This document shows positions 22,771 to 32,580 of a DNA stretch of 64,000 nucleotides, piece by piece. The notes beneath the pieces are model-generated. The model was not told where the DNA came from, did no database searches, and worked only from the letters and a program-made list of their open reading frames with translations. The translations under genes and the position numbers were made by a program. Source of the stretch: Acidobacteriota bacterium (GTDB lineage: Bacteria; Acidobacteriota; Terriglobia; Acidiferrales; UBA7541); assembly GCA_013289715.1 (NCBI GenBank), contig JABCZJ010000022.1, positions 1 through 64,000 of the forward strand, written 5' to 3'. How positions within the stretch are numbered: position 1 is the first letter of the stretch; every line of letters starts with the position of its first letter.

Positions 22771-24906
22771 TCATGGCGCGCCGGCAGGATGTTCCAGCAG
22801 GCCGCGTGCCTGTTGCAGAAGCGCCGTGTTTTTGATGAGCTCGTCCTCTAGAATTTTCGCCTGCTCCGCCGCCACTTTCCAGTCGCCCGCCTCGGCAGCC
22901 TCCGTCAATCCCGGTAACTCCAGATGCGCGTAGGTATAGCGCGCCGCGTACAGAGAATGCTTGAACCAGGGACGCCCCGGGATTCCTTGCGGGTTGCACC
23001 AATTGCGTTCGACCTGCATCAATTGCTCATTCACGCGCGCCGCCGCAGCAGCGTCCAGCCGCCCCGAAGCAATCGCCTGCGCCACGGCTGAATTCAGCTC
23101 CCGACCAGCCACTTGAAATTCGCTGATGTGCTGCTGCAGCGCCGCGAGATCGATATGCCCGCTCAGGTGATTCGCCAGATTCAGATCCACCACGAACTGC
23201 CGGATATTTTCTCCGTACGAATCGAAATCATAAGGAAGAATCTCCGCGTTCGCCAAACGCAGCGCCAGCACTCCCCAGAGCTGTGCCATCAATGTGTGAT
23301 AGCGATACCCCGGATCGCCAAATTGATTCATCCAGAAAAAATCGTCGTACATCGAGTGATAAACGCCGTAGGGTCCGGTAAACGTCAAGCCCACCGTCGG
23401 AATCCCCAGAAAATTCAGAAACACCGTGTGGTCTGAGCCGCTGCCAATTCGCGTGTTCGCCAGCTCCGCGTCCGGCACGGCCTGCGTCAAATTCAGTTCA
23501 GCCTTGCGCGAAATTTTCCACTCGTCGTACAAAGTTTTCCCCGAAGGAGCAGGCAACGCGCGGCTCACTTCCACCAGCAGCGGCGCAAGCGAGCCCACCG
23601 CGTCGCCCTCGAAATCCTTGCCAGACGTCGCTTCGTCCACATTCAAATACGCCACAGCCTTCTGCTTCAATTCATCCGCATACTGCTCGCCCCACTCCGT
23701 GGAACCGGTCAGCGCATATTCCTCGCCATCCCAGCTGCAAATCACCAGCGTGCGCTTCGGACGAACTCCGCGCGCCAGCAGCTGCCCCAGGCTGCGCGTC
23801 ATTTCCAGCATCGCCGCCGTGCCGCTGGAAGGATCCACGCCGCCAAAAACCCACGCGTCGCGATGATTGCCCAGAATCACCCACTCGTCCGGCGCTTCGC
23901 TGCCGCGGATGCGCGCCTCGGTGACGTAGTAAGGCTGAATGCGCGTGTCCATGTCCACTTTCAAGTGCGCCACCACGCGCTTTCCGCCTACGTGATATTT
24001 GAACGGCAGGCCGCCCTGCCAGGAATCCGGCGCGACGGGCCCATCCATTTTTCTGAGCAGCGGCTCGGCATCGTGCCAGGAAAGCGGCACACCGATAATT
24101 TTCGGCAACGATATCGCCTGCTCCGCCAGAATCCGTTTCGCGCCGGGAACCGAGGGGTATCCCGGCGTCAGCGGATCGCCCGGCTGCAGAAAATCGTAAG
24201 TGATCGCACCGCGCTGGATGTGCGTTTCCGGGCCCCACGGCCCATTCGGATAGACCGCGCCCTTGCGGTAGCCGTCCTCGGCGGGATCCGAATATATAAG
24301 GATGGCCGCAGCGCCGAGTCGTTCGGCCGTGAGCGCTTTGAATCCGCGATAGCTGTAAGGATTCGAGTAACGGACCAGCACGATTTTGCCGCGCACATCC
24401 ATTCCGTGCAGGCGCAAATATTCGTAATCTTCCGGGTTGCCGCTGTGCGCATAGACCACCGGCGCGGTCACTTCTCCCGAAGCTGAATAACCCAGATATG
24501 CGCCGTCCACCTTGGGATTTCTTGTGTCCGGGTCCACGTCGTCAGGACCTTCGAGCAAGAGGGCGTGATATTCCGTGGGCTTCACCATCTCCAGCGAAAT
24601 CTTGCGCGGCGAGGAACCCAGCACGTCGTATTGATGCACGGTGACGTCTTCGAGTCCCTGCTGGCGCCACTGCTCCGCCACCCACTGCGCCAGCTCATTA
24701 TTGCGCGCAGAACCAGCTGGATGTGGTTCGGCCGTGAGGTAACGATGAAACTGGATAATTTCAGGTGTGGAAACGGATTCGCGGAAGGAATTTTCCGCGA
24801 TGATTTCCTGCGCCGCCGTTCGCGGCGAAAATCCGGAGATTTTCGCAAGATCCGGCGCCGCCGCTAGCGCAAGCGCCGCGGACAACACGCCGGCGACACT
24901 GCACAA
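22771..24906 (-). CDS. M28 family metallopeptidase (glutamate carboxypeptidase II-like, PA domain)
   Basis: EWVILGNHRDAWVFGGVDPSSGTAAMLEM, WDGEEYALTGSTEWGE, RIGSGSDHTVFLNFLGIPT. Confidence 0.92.
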   Translation of the reverse strand: MCSVAGVLSAALALAAAPDLAKISGFSPRTAAQEIIAENSFRESVSTPEIIQFHRYLTAEPHPAGSARNNELAQWVAEQWRQQGLEDVTVHQYDVLGSSPRKISLEMVKPTEYHALLLEGPDDVDPDTRNPKVDGAYLGYSASGEVTAPVVYAHSGNPEDYEYLRLHGMDVRGKIVLVRYSNPYSYRGFKALTAERLGAAAILIYSDPAEDGYRKGAVYPNGPWGPETHIQRGAITYDFLQPGDPLTPGYPSVPGAKRILAEQAISLPKIIGVPLSWHDAEPLLRKMDGPVAPDSWQGGLPFKYHVGGKRVVAHLKVDMDTRIQPYYVTEARIRGSEAPDEWVILGNHRDAWVFGGVDPSSGTAAMLEMTRSLGQLLARGVRPKRTLVICSWDGEEYALTGSTEWGEQYADELKQKAVAYLNVDEATSGKDFEGDAVGSLAPLLVEVSRALPAPSGKTLYDEWKISRKAELNLTQAVPDAELANTRIGSGSDHTVFLNFLGIPTVGLTFTGPYGVYHSMYDDFFWMNQFGDPGYRYHTLMAQLWGVLALRLANAEILPYDFDSYGENIRQFVVDLNLANHLSGHIDLAALQQHISEFQVAGRELNSAVAQAIASGRLDAAAAARVNEQLMQVERNWCNPQGIPGRPWFKHSLYAARYTYAHLELPGLTEAAEAGDWKVAAEQAKILEDELIKNTALLQQARGLLEHPAGAP

Positions 24907-24925
24907 AGCCGAGCGGCCACCGCGC

Positions 24926-26296
24926 CTAGAGCGACGCAGAGGAACCTCCCGTCGCCGCGAGATGGCTTTTTTCCAGATCGCCGACGGCCTGCTCCAATCC
25001 CTTCACGAGCATCTGAATCTGTTGCGTCGTAATGATGTAGGGCGGCGCGATCAGAATATGGTCGCCGCGCGTGCCGTCCACGCAACCTTGAATGGGATAC
25101 GTCATCACTCCGGCTTCCAGCGCGTCCGCCTGCACGCGAAACGCGATGCGCGCTTCCGGCGGAAACGGCGCGCGCGTTTTGCCGTCGCGCACGAACTCAA
25201 TCGCCAGCAGTAATCCCATGCCGCGAATATCACCGACCACGGAAAATTTCCGCAGTGGCTCCAGCGCGTCGCGCAGTTCACGGCCCGCGGACTCCACACG
25301 CGCAAAAAGATTCTCCTGCTCTAGGTAGTCCAGCACCGCATTGCCCGCCGCCGCCGACACAGGATGCGCGTTGTAAGTGAAGCCGTGCAGAAAAGTGCCG
25401 CTGCCTTTCGCGATCGCATCGACAACGTGCCCTGCCGTGATCACCGCGCCCAGCGGGGCGTAACCGCTCGCGATCCCTTTGCCCACCAGAATCAAGTCAG
25501 GCGAAACGCCCCAATGTTCCATGGCAAAAGGTTTTCCCGTGCGGCCCATCCCACTCATCACTTCATCGGCGATCAGCAGAATCCCGTGACGCTGGCAAAT
25601 TTCCGCAATCCGTTGCACGTAACCGTCCGGCGGCGCCACCGCGCCCAAAGTCGCGCCGACGACCGGCTCGAAAATAAACGCGGCGACGTCCTTCGATCCG
25701 TCGCGTTCCAGCAATCTTTCCAGATCGTCCGCGCAATCCACATTGCATTCCGGATAGGTCAATCCGAAAGGACAGCGATAGCAAAAGCACGGCGCGATGT
25801 GCCCCCACTCCTTCAGCAAGGGCGCGAACGGTTCGCGGCGGCGCACATTTCCAGAGACCGAAAGCGCTCCCAAAGTACTGCCGTGGTAGCTCTGCTGCCG
25901 CGAAATCACGCGGAAGCGTCTGGGCTCGCCGCGCTCGATCCAATATTGCCGCGCGAGTTTCAAGGCTGTCTCGGTAGCTTCCGAGCCGCCGGAAGTGAAA
26001 TAGACGCGCCCGTTCCTGCGCATGCCCTGCGGAGCTAGCGCCAGAATGCGCGTGGCCAATTTTTCAGCGACAGCCGTATGAAATTGCGAGGAATGCACGT
26101 AAGCGAGCCGCGAGGATTGTTCCGCGATGGCCTGACCGACTTGAGCGACGCCGTGCCCGATCGTGACCACCGCAGCGCCGCCAGATGCGTCCAGATAACG
26201 CTTACCGCCCACCGCGTAGACGAAGCATCCCTCTCCCCGCAGCGCCACGGGATAAGCCTTCAAGAAATTTCGCGGGAAAACCGCTTCGTCGGTCAT
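24926..26296 (-). CDS. Class III PLP-dependent aminotransferase
   Basis: YHGSTLGALSVSGN, LLIADEVMSGMGRTGK, PDLILVGKGIASGYAPLGAVI. Confidence 0.9.
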   Translation of the reverse strand: MTDEAVFPRNFLKAYPVALRGEGCFVYAVGGKRYLDASGGAAVVTIGHGVAQVGQAIAEQSSRLAYVHSSQFHTAVAEKLATRILALAPQGMRRNGRVYFTSGGSEATETALKLARQYWIERGEPRRFRVISRQQSYHGSTLGALSVSGNVRRREPFAPLLKEWGHIAPCFCYRCPFGLTYPECNVDCADDLERLLERDGSKDVAAFIFEPVVGATLGAVAPPDGYVQRIAEICQRHGILLIADEVMSGMGRTGKPFAMEHWGVSPDLILVGKGIASGYAPLGAVITAGHVVDAIAKGSGTFLHGFTYNAHPVSAAAGNAVLDYLEQENLFARVESAGRELRDALEPLRKFSVVGDIRGMGLLLAIEFVRDGKTRAPFPPEARIAFRVQADALEAGVMTYPIQGCVDGTRGDHILIAPPYIITTQQIQMLVKGLEQAVGDLEKSHLAATGGSSASL

Positions 26297-26417
26297 GATC
26301 CGCCGGGTGACCAGGATTTCCGCGCTCGGTTCGCGCGGAACGATTCACACCGATCGCTTAAGGACGAGCGATTCTAGCAGAAATCGAGCCGCGAAGAAGT
26401 CCCGGCGAGCGGGACGC

Positions 26418-27233
26418 TCAGCGCCATTTCAAGTTCTTCACGTCAATCGAGGGGGGAGGAAATTTCAAGTGCATTTCTTCCAGCGTCTCGACGATGATGT
26501 GCGAAACCGCTAGATTGCGAAACCATTTTTTGTCCGCGGGAATCACGAACCACGGCGCGTGTTTCCTGCTGCAGCGCGTCAGCACGTCTTCGTAGGCTTC
26601 CGTGTAATCGTCCCAGAATTTTCGCTCGTCGAAATCCGCTTGCGAAATCTTCCAGCGCTTTTCCGGATCGTCCATCCGCTCCATGAAGCGTTTCTTCTGC
26701 TCCTCCTTGCTGATATGCAGAAAAAATTTCAGGATGCGCACATTGTTCTCCTGCAGAATCTCCTCGAACCGGTTGATCTGCTCGTACCTCTCGGACCACA
26801 CCTCCTTCGGCACCATATTGTGCACGCGCACCACCAGCACATCCTCATAATGCGAGCGGTTGAAGATCCCGATATCGCCGACCGGCGGCACCGCCTTGTG
26901 CACGCGCCACAGAAAATCGTGCGCGGCCTCTTCCGCTGAAGGCGGCTTGAATGACGTGACGCGGCATCCCTGCGGATTCACGCCAGCCATTACGTGCCGA
27001 ATCGTGCCGTCCTTCCCCGCCGCATCCAGTCCTTGCACCACCACCAGCAACGCATGCTTGTGGTCTGCATAGAGCAGGTATTGCAGCTTGTCGAGCTTTT
27101 CGATCGCCTTCTCCAGGCTCGCCTTCGTTCGATGGCCCTTTCCCCAACCCAGCGTGTCGCCAGGATCGAACTTGCGCAGGTGCACTTTGTGTCCCGGCTG
27201 AACCACCAACGCTTTCGAGAAGTTTGTGGCCAT
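26418..27233 (-). CDS. Polyphosphate kinase 2 family protein
   Basis: VVVQGLDAAGKDGTIRHVMAGVNPQGCRVTSFKPPSAEEAAHDFLWRVHKAVP and IFNRSHYEDVLVVRVH are PPK2 hallmarks. Start set at MATNFSKALVV (27233). Confidence 0.93.
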   Translation of the reverse strand: MATNFSKALVVQPGHKVHLRKFDPGDTLGWGKGHRTKASLEKAIEKLDKLQYLLYADHKHALLVVVQGLDAAGKDGTIRHVMAGVNPQGCRVTSFKPPSAEEAAHDFLWRVHKAVPPVGDIGIFNRSHYEDVLVVRVHNMVPKEVWSERYEQINRFEEILQENNVRILKFFLHISKEEQKKRFMERMDDPEKRWKISQADFDERKFWDDYTEAYEDVLTRCSRKHAPWFVIPADKKWFRNLAVSHIIVETLEEMHLKFPPPSIDVKNLKWR

Positions 27234-27420
27234 CGATAAAATGCCCCTTTGCGGCTCAGCACGACAATTCGCCCACCAAGCAAGCCCAGCATACCGCGTT
27301 CCGCCGCGGAACAAACGCGGCCGCGCCCGCGCGACACCTTCCGCCGTTGTAACACTTTTTTCACATTCGCGTCCCGCGTTCCGCGATATCATGTGAGATT
27401 GGCAGCAGGCCTAGCCAAAA

Positions 27421-28155
27421 ATGGGGAACGATACGCCAGAGACTCTCACCGTCACTGAGACGCTTTCGCTGAAGGAACCCGCGCCTAAGCGCCAATACCC
27501 CGGCGCCTTGGTGGTAGTCGAAGGAATTGACGGCTCGGGAAAAAGCACGCAGCTGTATCTCCTGAAGCGCTGGCTGGAAATCGGCGGCTACCGCATCCAC
27601 TTCACCGAATGGAACTCCTCGCCGCTGGTGAAATCCGCCACGCGCCGCGGCAAACAGCGCCGCCTGCTTACGCCCACGACATTTTCCCTGCTGCACGCCG
27701 CCGATTTCGCCGACCGTTGCGAACGGCAGATTATGCCGCTACTGCACGGCGGCTACCTGGTTCTCGCTGACCGCTACATTTACACCGCCTTCGCGCGCGA
27801 TGCCGCCCGCAGCTGCTCGCCGCACTGGCTGCGAAATCTCTACAGCTTCGCGCCCACGCCGGACATCACTTTTTATTTTCGCGCCCCGCTGGACGTAGCC
27901 GTGAACCGCATCGTCGCCGGACGGCCCAAGCTGAAATATTACGAAGCCGGCATGGACTTGGGCATTTCGCTCGATCGCGCGGAAAGCTTTCGCATCTTTC
28001 AGGAACGCATCCTGACCAACTACGACCAGATGATCGAAACTGACAATTTCGTGCTGATGGATGGCACCGTGCGCGTAAACAAGCTGCAAAAGTTGATGCG
28101 CCAGATCGTAGGCGAGCGTATCTCCCTGCAACAATTCGCGCCCAAGAAAAAATGA
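27421..28155 (+). CDS. Thymidylate kinase-like P-loop protein, first copy
   Basis: VVVEGIDGSGKSTQLYLLKRWLE Walker A, LADRYIYTAFARDAA. Confidence 0.85.
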   Translation: MGNDTPETLTVTETLSLKEPAPKRQYPGALVVVEGIDGSGKSTQLYLLKRWLEIGGYRIHFTEWNSSPLVKSATRRGKQRRLLTPTTFSLLHAADFADRCERQIMPLLHGGYLVLADRYIYTAFARDAARSCSPHWLRNLYSFAPTPDITFYFRAPLDVAVNRIVAGRPKLKYYEAGMDLGISLDRAESFRIFQERILTNYDQMIETDNFVLMDGTVRVNKLQKLMRQIVGERISLQQFAPKKK

Positions 28156-28970
28156 AACGCACCGACAAAACAGCAGCGAAAACACACGGCTCGAATGGCC
28201 GCCCTTCCAAAAAGAACAGGAGCGCCGCAGCCGAACTCCCTTCGCGCTTCTACGGCTCGCCTCTTCCGGGCGTGAAGCCCGAAGAACTCAGCGGGACGCT
28301 GGTCGTAATCGAAGGCACCGACGGCTCCGGCCGCTCCACACAAATTTCACTGCTCACCGAATGGCTGGAATCCGAAGGGTTCGCGGTGCAGACCATGGGC
28401 CTGCGCCGCTCCTACTTGGTGGGCGAAGATATCGACGGTCTGCTCGCTGAAAACTCCGTCACGCGCATGACCCTCGCGCTGATGTACAGCACCGATTTCT
28501 TCGACCAACTCGAACGCCGCATTCTCCCCGCGCTGCGCTCGGGATTGATCGTGCTCGCCGACCGCTACATCTTCACCCTGATCGCGCGCGCCGCCGTGCG
28601 CGGCATCGGGCGCGATTATCTGCATGGCATCTACGAAACCGCGCTGCGCCCCGACCTCACGTTCTGGCTCAACGTGCGCCCCGAAGTAGCTTTCGACCGC
28701 GAGTTCAAGAAGTCGCAGATCATCAGCTACTGGGAATCCGGCCGGGATATGTCGCTTTCCAACGATCTCTTCCAGTCCTTCATCCGCTACCAATCCATGA
28801 TCAAGCGCGAATTCGAGTACCTTTCGAAACGCCACGGCTTCATCGAAATGGACGGCGAAAGCAGCGTCTCCGATCTAAACCGGTTGTTGCGCAAACGCAT
28901 TGCCGCACACCTGGGGATACGGAGCACGCACTACCGGCCTTCGCACGCCTTGTCGCACCTCTGGCGCTGA
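28152..28970 (+). CDS. Thymidylate kinase-like P-loop protein, second copy, with Walker A Lys replaced by Arg
   Basis: VVIEGTDGSGRSTQISLLTEWLE, LADRYIFTLIARAAV; 4 bp overlap with upstream paralogue. Confidence 0.85.
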   Translation: MKRTDKTAAKTHGSNGRPSKKNRSAAAELPSRFYGSPLPGVKPEELSGTLVVIEGTDGSGRSTQISLLTEWLESEGFAVQTMGLRRSYLVGEDIDGLLAENSVTRMTLALMYSTDFFDQLERRILPALRSGLIVLADRYIFTLIARAAVRGIGRDYLHGIYETALRPDLTFWLNVRPEVAFDREFKKSQIISYWESGRDMSLSNDLFQSFIRYQSMIKREFEYLSKRHGFIEMDGESSVSDLNRLLRKRIAAHLGIRSTHYRPSHALSHLWR

Positions 28971-28974
28971 ACGA

Positions 28975-30534
28975 GTGGCCGCCCCGGTTCAATTGGCAGC
29001 CATTGACGCCGGCTCGAACGCCATCCGTCTGGTAATCGCCCGCGCCACGTCCCCCAAGCACATTCAAATCCTCGACTGCGAGCGCGCCGCGGTGCGCCTG
29101 GGCCACAATGCATTCACTCGCCGCATGATCAATGGCGACACAATTTCCCGCGCCGCGCGCGCCTTCCGTCAGTTCCGCGATCGCATGGACCAATACAATG
29201 TCGGCGCCTATCGCGCGGTAGCCACGGCCGCCGCCCGCGAAGCGCGCAATTACCGCCGCCTGATGGATCGCGTGCAGCGCAAAGCCGGAATCGAACTCGA
29301 AGTAATCAGCAGCGAAGAAGAAGCGCGCCTGGTTTGTTCCGCCGCGCAGTGGGCGCTGGGAGATCGCATCCAGCCGCGGTTGATCTTCGATCTGGGCGGC
29401 GGCAGCCTCGAACTAAATTTTTATCAGCGCGGCGTGCTCGAACAACGCATCGGTCTTCCCCTCGGCACCATCCGCCTGATGGAAACTTTCTCCATCGACG
29501 GTGCGATTAATGAAGACAACGCGCACCGCCTGCGCCACCACATTCTCGCGCTTCTGCGCAGCGCCGTTCCTTCCCCTCCTAAACTGAGCCGCTCCATCGC
29601 AGTCGCCTGCGGCGGGAACGCCGAAGCGCTGGTGCGCATGGCCGCCGGACCCATGCTGGAGCGCATCCCGTCGATCAATACTCGCCTGCTGCGCGATCAG
29701 ACCTGGCGCATGCTGGCGCTGGATGTACCCGGCCGTATGCGCGTCTTCCGGATTCGCAAGGACCGCGCCGAAGTAATCGGCATCGCCGCGATTATTTTCA
29801 ATACGCTCGCGAAATGGCTCGACGTCCGCACCATGCTCGTTCCCGGTGTCGGTGTCCGCGAAGGAATCCTGCTCGACCTGGTCGCGGAGCAATATTCTGT
29901 CCGCACCACGTCGGAAGAAGAAAAGGGCCGCGCCTCCGAACTGCTGGCCAGCGCGCGCTGGTTCGCGCGGCGCGTCGATTACAATCCGCAGCACGCCGAG
30001 CAGGTCGCGCGCCTCGCACTGTCACTGTTCGATCAACTGCGCCCCATCCACGAAATGGGCGCGGACCTGCGCCTGGTGCTGGAAATGGCCGCGCTGCTGC
30101 ACGACGTCGGCCATTTCGTCTCGCGTAAATCGCATCATCGCCATGGCGAATACCTGATCCGCAACGGAGAAATCCCGGAACTGCGCGGCTGGCGGCGCGA
30201 CATGGTCGCCGCGCTGGTGCGTTACCATAACTCGAAATCCGAACCGCAGCTCGAGCACGCCTCCTACGCCGCGCTCGATGGCGAGCGGCGCCGCCAGGCG
30301 CGGCTGCTCACCAGCTTGCTGCGCATCGCCGAAAAACTGGAATCCGAACACGCCCAACGAATTTCCGGCGTGGACGTGCAAATTTCCGGCCGCAAGGCGA
30401 TCTTCATCATCCGCGCCATGGACGGCACGCGCCTCGATCTGCTCGGACTGGAACGCAAGTCCGGCCTGTTCGAAAAGGAATTCCAGTTGAAGCCCGAATT
30501 CCGCCGCGCGCAGGGAAAAGAAAAGGTGGCATAA
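28975..30534 (+). CDS. Ppx/GppA-family phosphatase with C-terminal HD domain
   Basis: AAIDAGSNAIRLVIARA, FDLGGGSLELNFYQRG, and HDVGHFVSRKSHHRHGEYLI. GTG start at 28975 follows the TMK2 stop; the track start at 28900 is likely too early. Confidence 0.9.
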   Translation: MAAPVQLAAIDAGSNAIRLVIARATSPKHIQILDCERAAVRLGHNAFTRRMINGDTISRAARAFRQFRDRMDQYNVGAYRAVATAAAREARNYRRLMDRVQRKAGIELEVISSEEEARLVCSAAQWALGDRIQPRLIFDLGGGSLELNFYQRGVLEQRIGLPLGTIRLMETFSIDGAINEDNAHRLRHHILALLRSAVPSPPKLSRSIAVACGGNAEALVRMAAGPMLERIPSINTRLLRDQTWRMLALDVPGRMRVFRIRKDRAEVIGIAAIIFNTLAKWLDVRTMLVPGVGVREGILLDLVAEQYSVRTTSEEEKGRASELLASARWFARRVDYNPQHAEQVARLALSLFDQLRPIHEMGADLRLVLEMAALLHDVGHFVSRKSHHRHGEYLIRNGEIPELRGWRRDMVAALVRYHNSKSEPQLEHASYAALDGERRRQARLLTSLLRIAEKLESEHAQRISGVDVQISGRKAIFIIRAMDGTRLDLLGLERKSGLFEKEFQLKPEFRRAQGKEKVA

Positions 30535-30540
30535 TAAATC

Positions 30541-31035
30541 ATGATTTTGTATCTGGTACGTCACGGAATCGCGGTAGACCCCAACGACCCGAAGTCTCCG
30601 CCCGAGCCCGAACGCCCGCTCACAGCGAAGGGTGTGCAAAAAACGCGCGCCGCGGCGTTAGGTCTGCAAGCGCTCGGCGTGAAACCCGACGTGCTGATCA
30701 CCAGCCCCTACGTGCGCGCCGCGCAAACCGCCGAAATCTTCGCGGAGGCCCTGGGATTTGCGCCGCCGAAAATCCGCACGCACGACGCCCTGAAGCCCGC
30801 CGGCAATCCCGCCGACATCCTGAAAGAGGTAAATCGCCTGCGCGCCAAGGAAGTGATGTGCTTCGGGCATGCGCCGCAGCTGGATTTGATGATTGCGCAC
30901 GTCGCCGGCGCGCACGGAGTCTTCACAGCGCTAAAAAAAGCCGGGGTCGCGTGCCTGGAACATTCCGCGGGACACGGCAGGTGGGAAATTCTCTGGATCC
31001 TGACGCCGAAAATGCTGCGTCAACTGGCGGATTGA
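30541..31035 (+). CDS. sixA: SixA-type phosphohistidine phosphatase
   Basis: LYLVRHGIAVDPND RHG motif, LTAKGVQKTRAAALGLQ, SPYVRAAQTAEIFAEAL, CFGHAPQLDLM. Confidence 0.9.
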   Translation: MILYLVRHGIAVDPNDPKSPPEPERPLTAKGVQKTRAAALGLQALGVKPDVLITSPYVRAAQTAEIFAEALGFAPPKIRTHDALKPAGNPADILKEVNRLRAKEVMCFGHAPQLDLMIAHVAGAHGVFTALKKAGVACLEHSAGHGRWEILWILTPKMLRQLAD

Positions 31036-31970
31036 AGCCGCTGCTGCGGCGCCGCCACGGCCGCCGATTGCACGATATGAATGCCCTGAAATCCCGTGCG
31101 CCACACCGGCCACAGCGGTTCCTTGCCCGCCACAACGGACCGGAATTTCTCCAGCCGCGCCTTGCGCGCCTCTTCGATTCGCTCACGCCAGCGGAGCACG
31201 CCCGCCTCTTGCAATTTCGCCCGGTGCCTCCGAATTTCCGCGCGCAGCACATCCAAATCGTGCACTTCGCCCAGCTGGTCTTGGACGCGTTTCAGATCCC
31301 CGCTCCACGGCTGGTAGCGCTGCGGCATGAAGTTCTCCAGCGTGTAGCGGAAGCCCTTCAGCCCAATCCGCAGACGGTGCCAGGCGATCCGGCTGCGGCC
31401 TCTGCGCGCGCGCTCGTAAAGTTCAGCGGCTTCGTTTAAGCGTGTCAACGCCAGCCGCTGAAACACGACGCTCTCCAGGGGAAAGAACTGCGCCTTGCTA
31501 CGCAGCCGCTGCGCCGATTTTCGCCAGTCCTTGCGGTCAAAATCCGCCAAAGCCCGCCGTGCCTTCACCCGGTGTTCCTTCTGCGATTGCGCCAGCACCT
31601 TCAGCAGGTGTTTTCGGACCGGGTCCCCGGGCGCGGAGAGCTTCTTCAGCCACTCTTGCTCCACCTGCGTATCCCGCAGCGCTCCCAGCGCCCGAAACAA
31701 ATCGCGGCTCTGTTTCTTCAGGCCGCGCCACCCGTGGTCTGGATTCACTTCGCTTAAAGCATCCGCCATCGTCCGGCAGCGTCGCAAAGCCACGCGCAAA
31801 TCATGCACTTCGCGCGGCTTCCACCCGTTCTCTACCTCCTGCGCCAACTCCAGGACGCGGTTCATCCACACGTCCAGGCCAATACGCTTGGTGGAAGGTT
31901 CGGCGGGAAACGTCATTGCATGTGCGGTCATCAATACCAGCTTTCTCGGCGGCCAAAGCAGAATCTGCAA
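31020..31970 (-). CDS. CHAD domain-containing protein
   Basis: EVHDLRVALRRCRTMADAL, RGLKKQSRDLFRALGALRDTQV, WHRLRIGLKGFRYTLENF, LGEVHDLDVLRAEI. Confidence 0.9.
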   Translation of the reverse strand: MQILLWPPRKLVLMTAHAMTFPAEPSTKRIGLDVWMNRVLELAQEVENGWKPREVHDLRVALRRCRTMADALSEVNPDHGWRGLKKQSRDLFRALGALRDTQVEQEWLKKLSAPGDPVRKHLLKVLAQSQKEHRVKARRALADFDRKDWRKSAQRLRSKAQFFPLESVVFQRLALTRLNEAAELYERARRGRSRIAWHRLRIGLKGFRYTLENFMPQRYQPWSGDLKRVQDQLGEVHDLDVLRAEIRRHRAKLQEAGVLRWRERIEEARKARLEKFRSVVAGKEPLWPVWRTGFQGIHIVQSAAVAAPQQRLQSAS

Positions 31971-32064
31971 TCCTACACCTCTCGACGGCGCTTTTCCAAT
32001 GCGCGGGGGCTGACAAGCGGGCCAACTCCCGTTTCATGGATCCGTTGCTACCCAGAACTCGCGT

Positions 32065-32580
32065 TCAGGGGAGTCCGTTCCGCGAAGCCAGGCACTTTGC
32101 TGCGGAAGCATCTGGGTCATAAAATACCTCACCGGACTGGTCAGTGCAAAACGCACGAACTCCGGTGCGACCGGGCCGAATCGGGACCGCAACTAGCTGG
32201 TAACGAGTCACGATTCCGCTTGGCTCTGCCGTACAGCCAACTATCTTGAACTTATATCCGCGCTGCTCACCCTGGAGCAAGATTTCACCCAGCCCGTCGG
32301 CAGCGCTCACCTGCATCGTCGGCCGAAGTAGGGATAATTCGCAGGCAAATCCTTCCCTGGTGTGCTCGACAGCGTACCGGCCTTCCAGTTTATTGATCCT
32401 GCGCAGGCTGCCCACCGCGGCAGATTCGTATGAGGCCACTCCATCATAAAAGTCATGAAACACCAGAAGGAAATACAGCAGCAAGCAGGCCAGTGAAAAA
32501 ATCAAAGCAAGCGAAAGTATCGCCCAGAACTTCCATCCCCTGTATTTGGCCCGCCCAGCTGCGTTCGGATTTAGGGTCAT
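32065..32580 (-). CDS. Membrane-anchored protein with type IV pilin-like globular region
   Basis: One N-terminal TM; AAVGSLRRINKLEGRYAVEHTREGFACELSLLRP...YQLVAVPIRPGRTGVRAFCTDQSGEVFYDPD resembles pilin-like proteins of this group (recollection, not searched). Confidence 0.6.
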   Translation of the reverse strand: MTLNPNAAGRAKYRGWKFWAILSLALIFSLACLLLYFLLVFHDFYDGVASYESAAVGSLRRINKLEGRYAVEHTREGFACELSLLRPTMQVSAADGLGEILLQGEQRGYKFKIVGCTAEPSGIVTRYQLVAVPIRPGRTGVRAFCTDQSGEVFYDPDASAAKCLASRNGLP

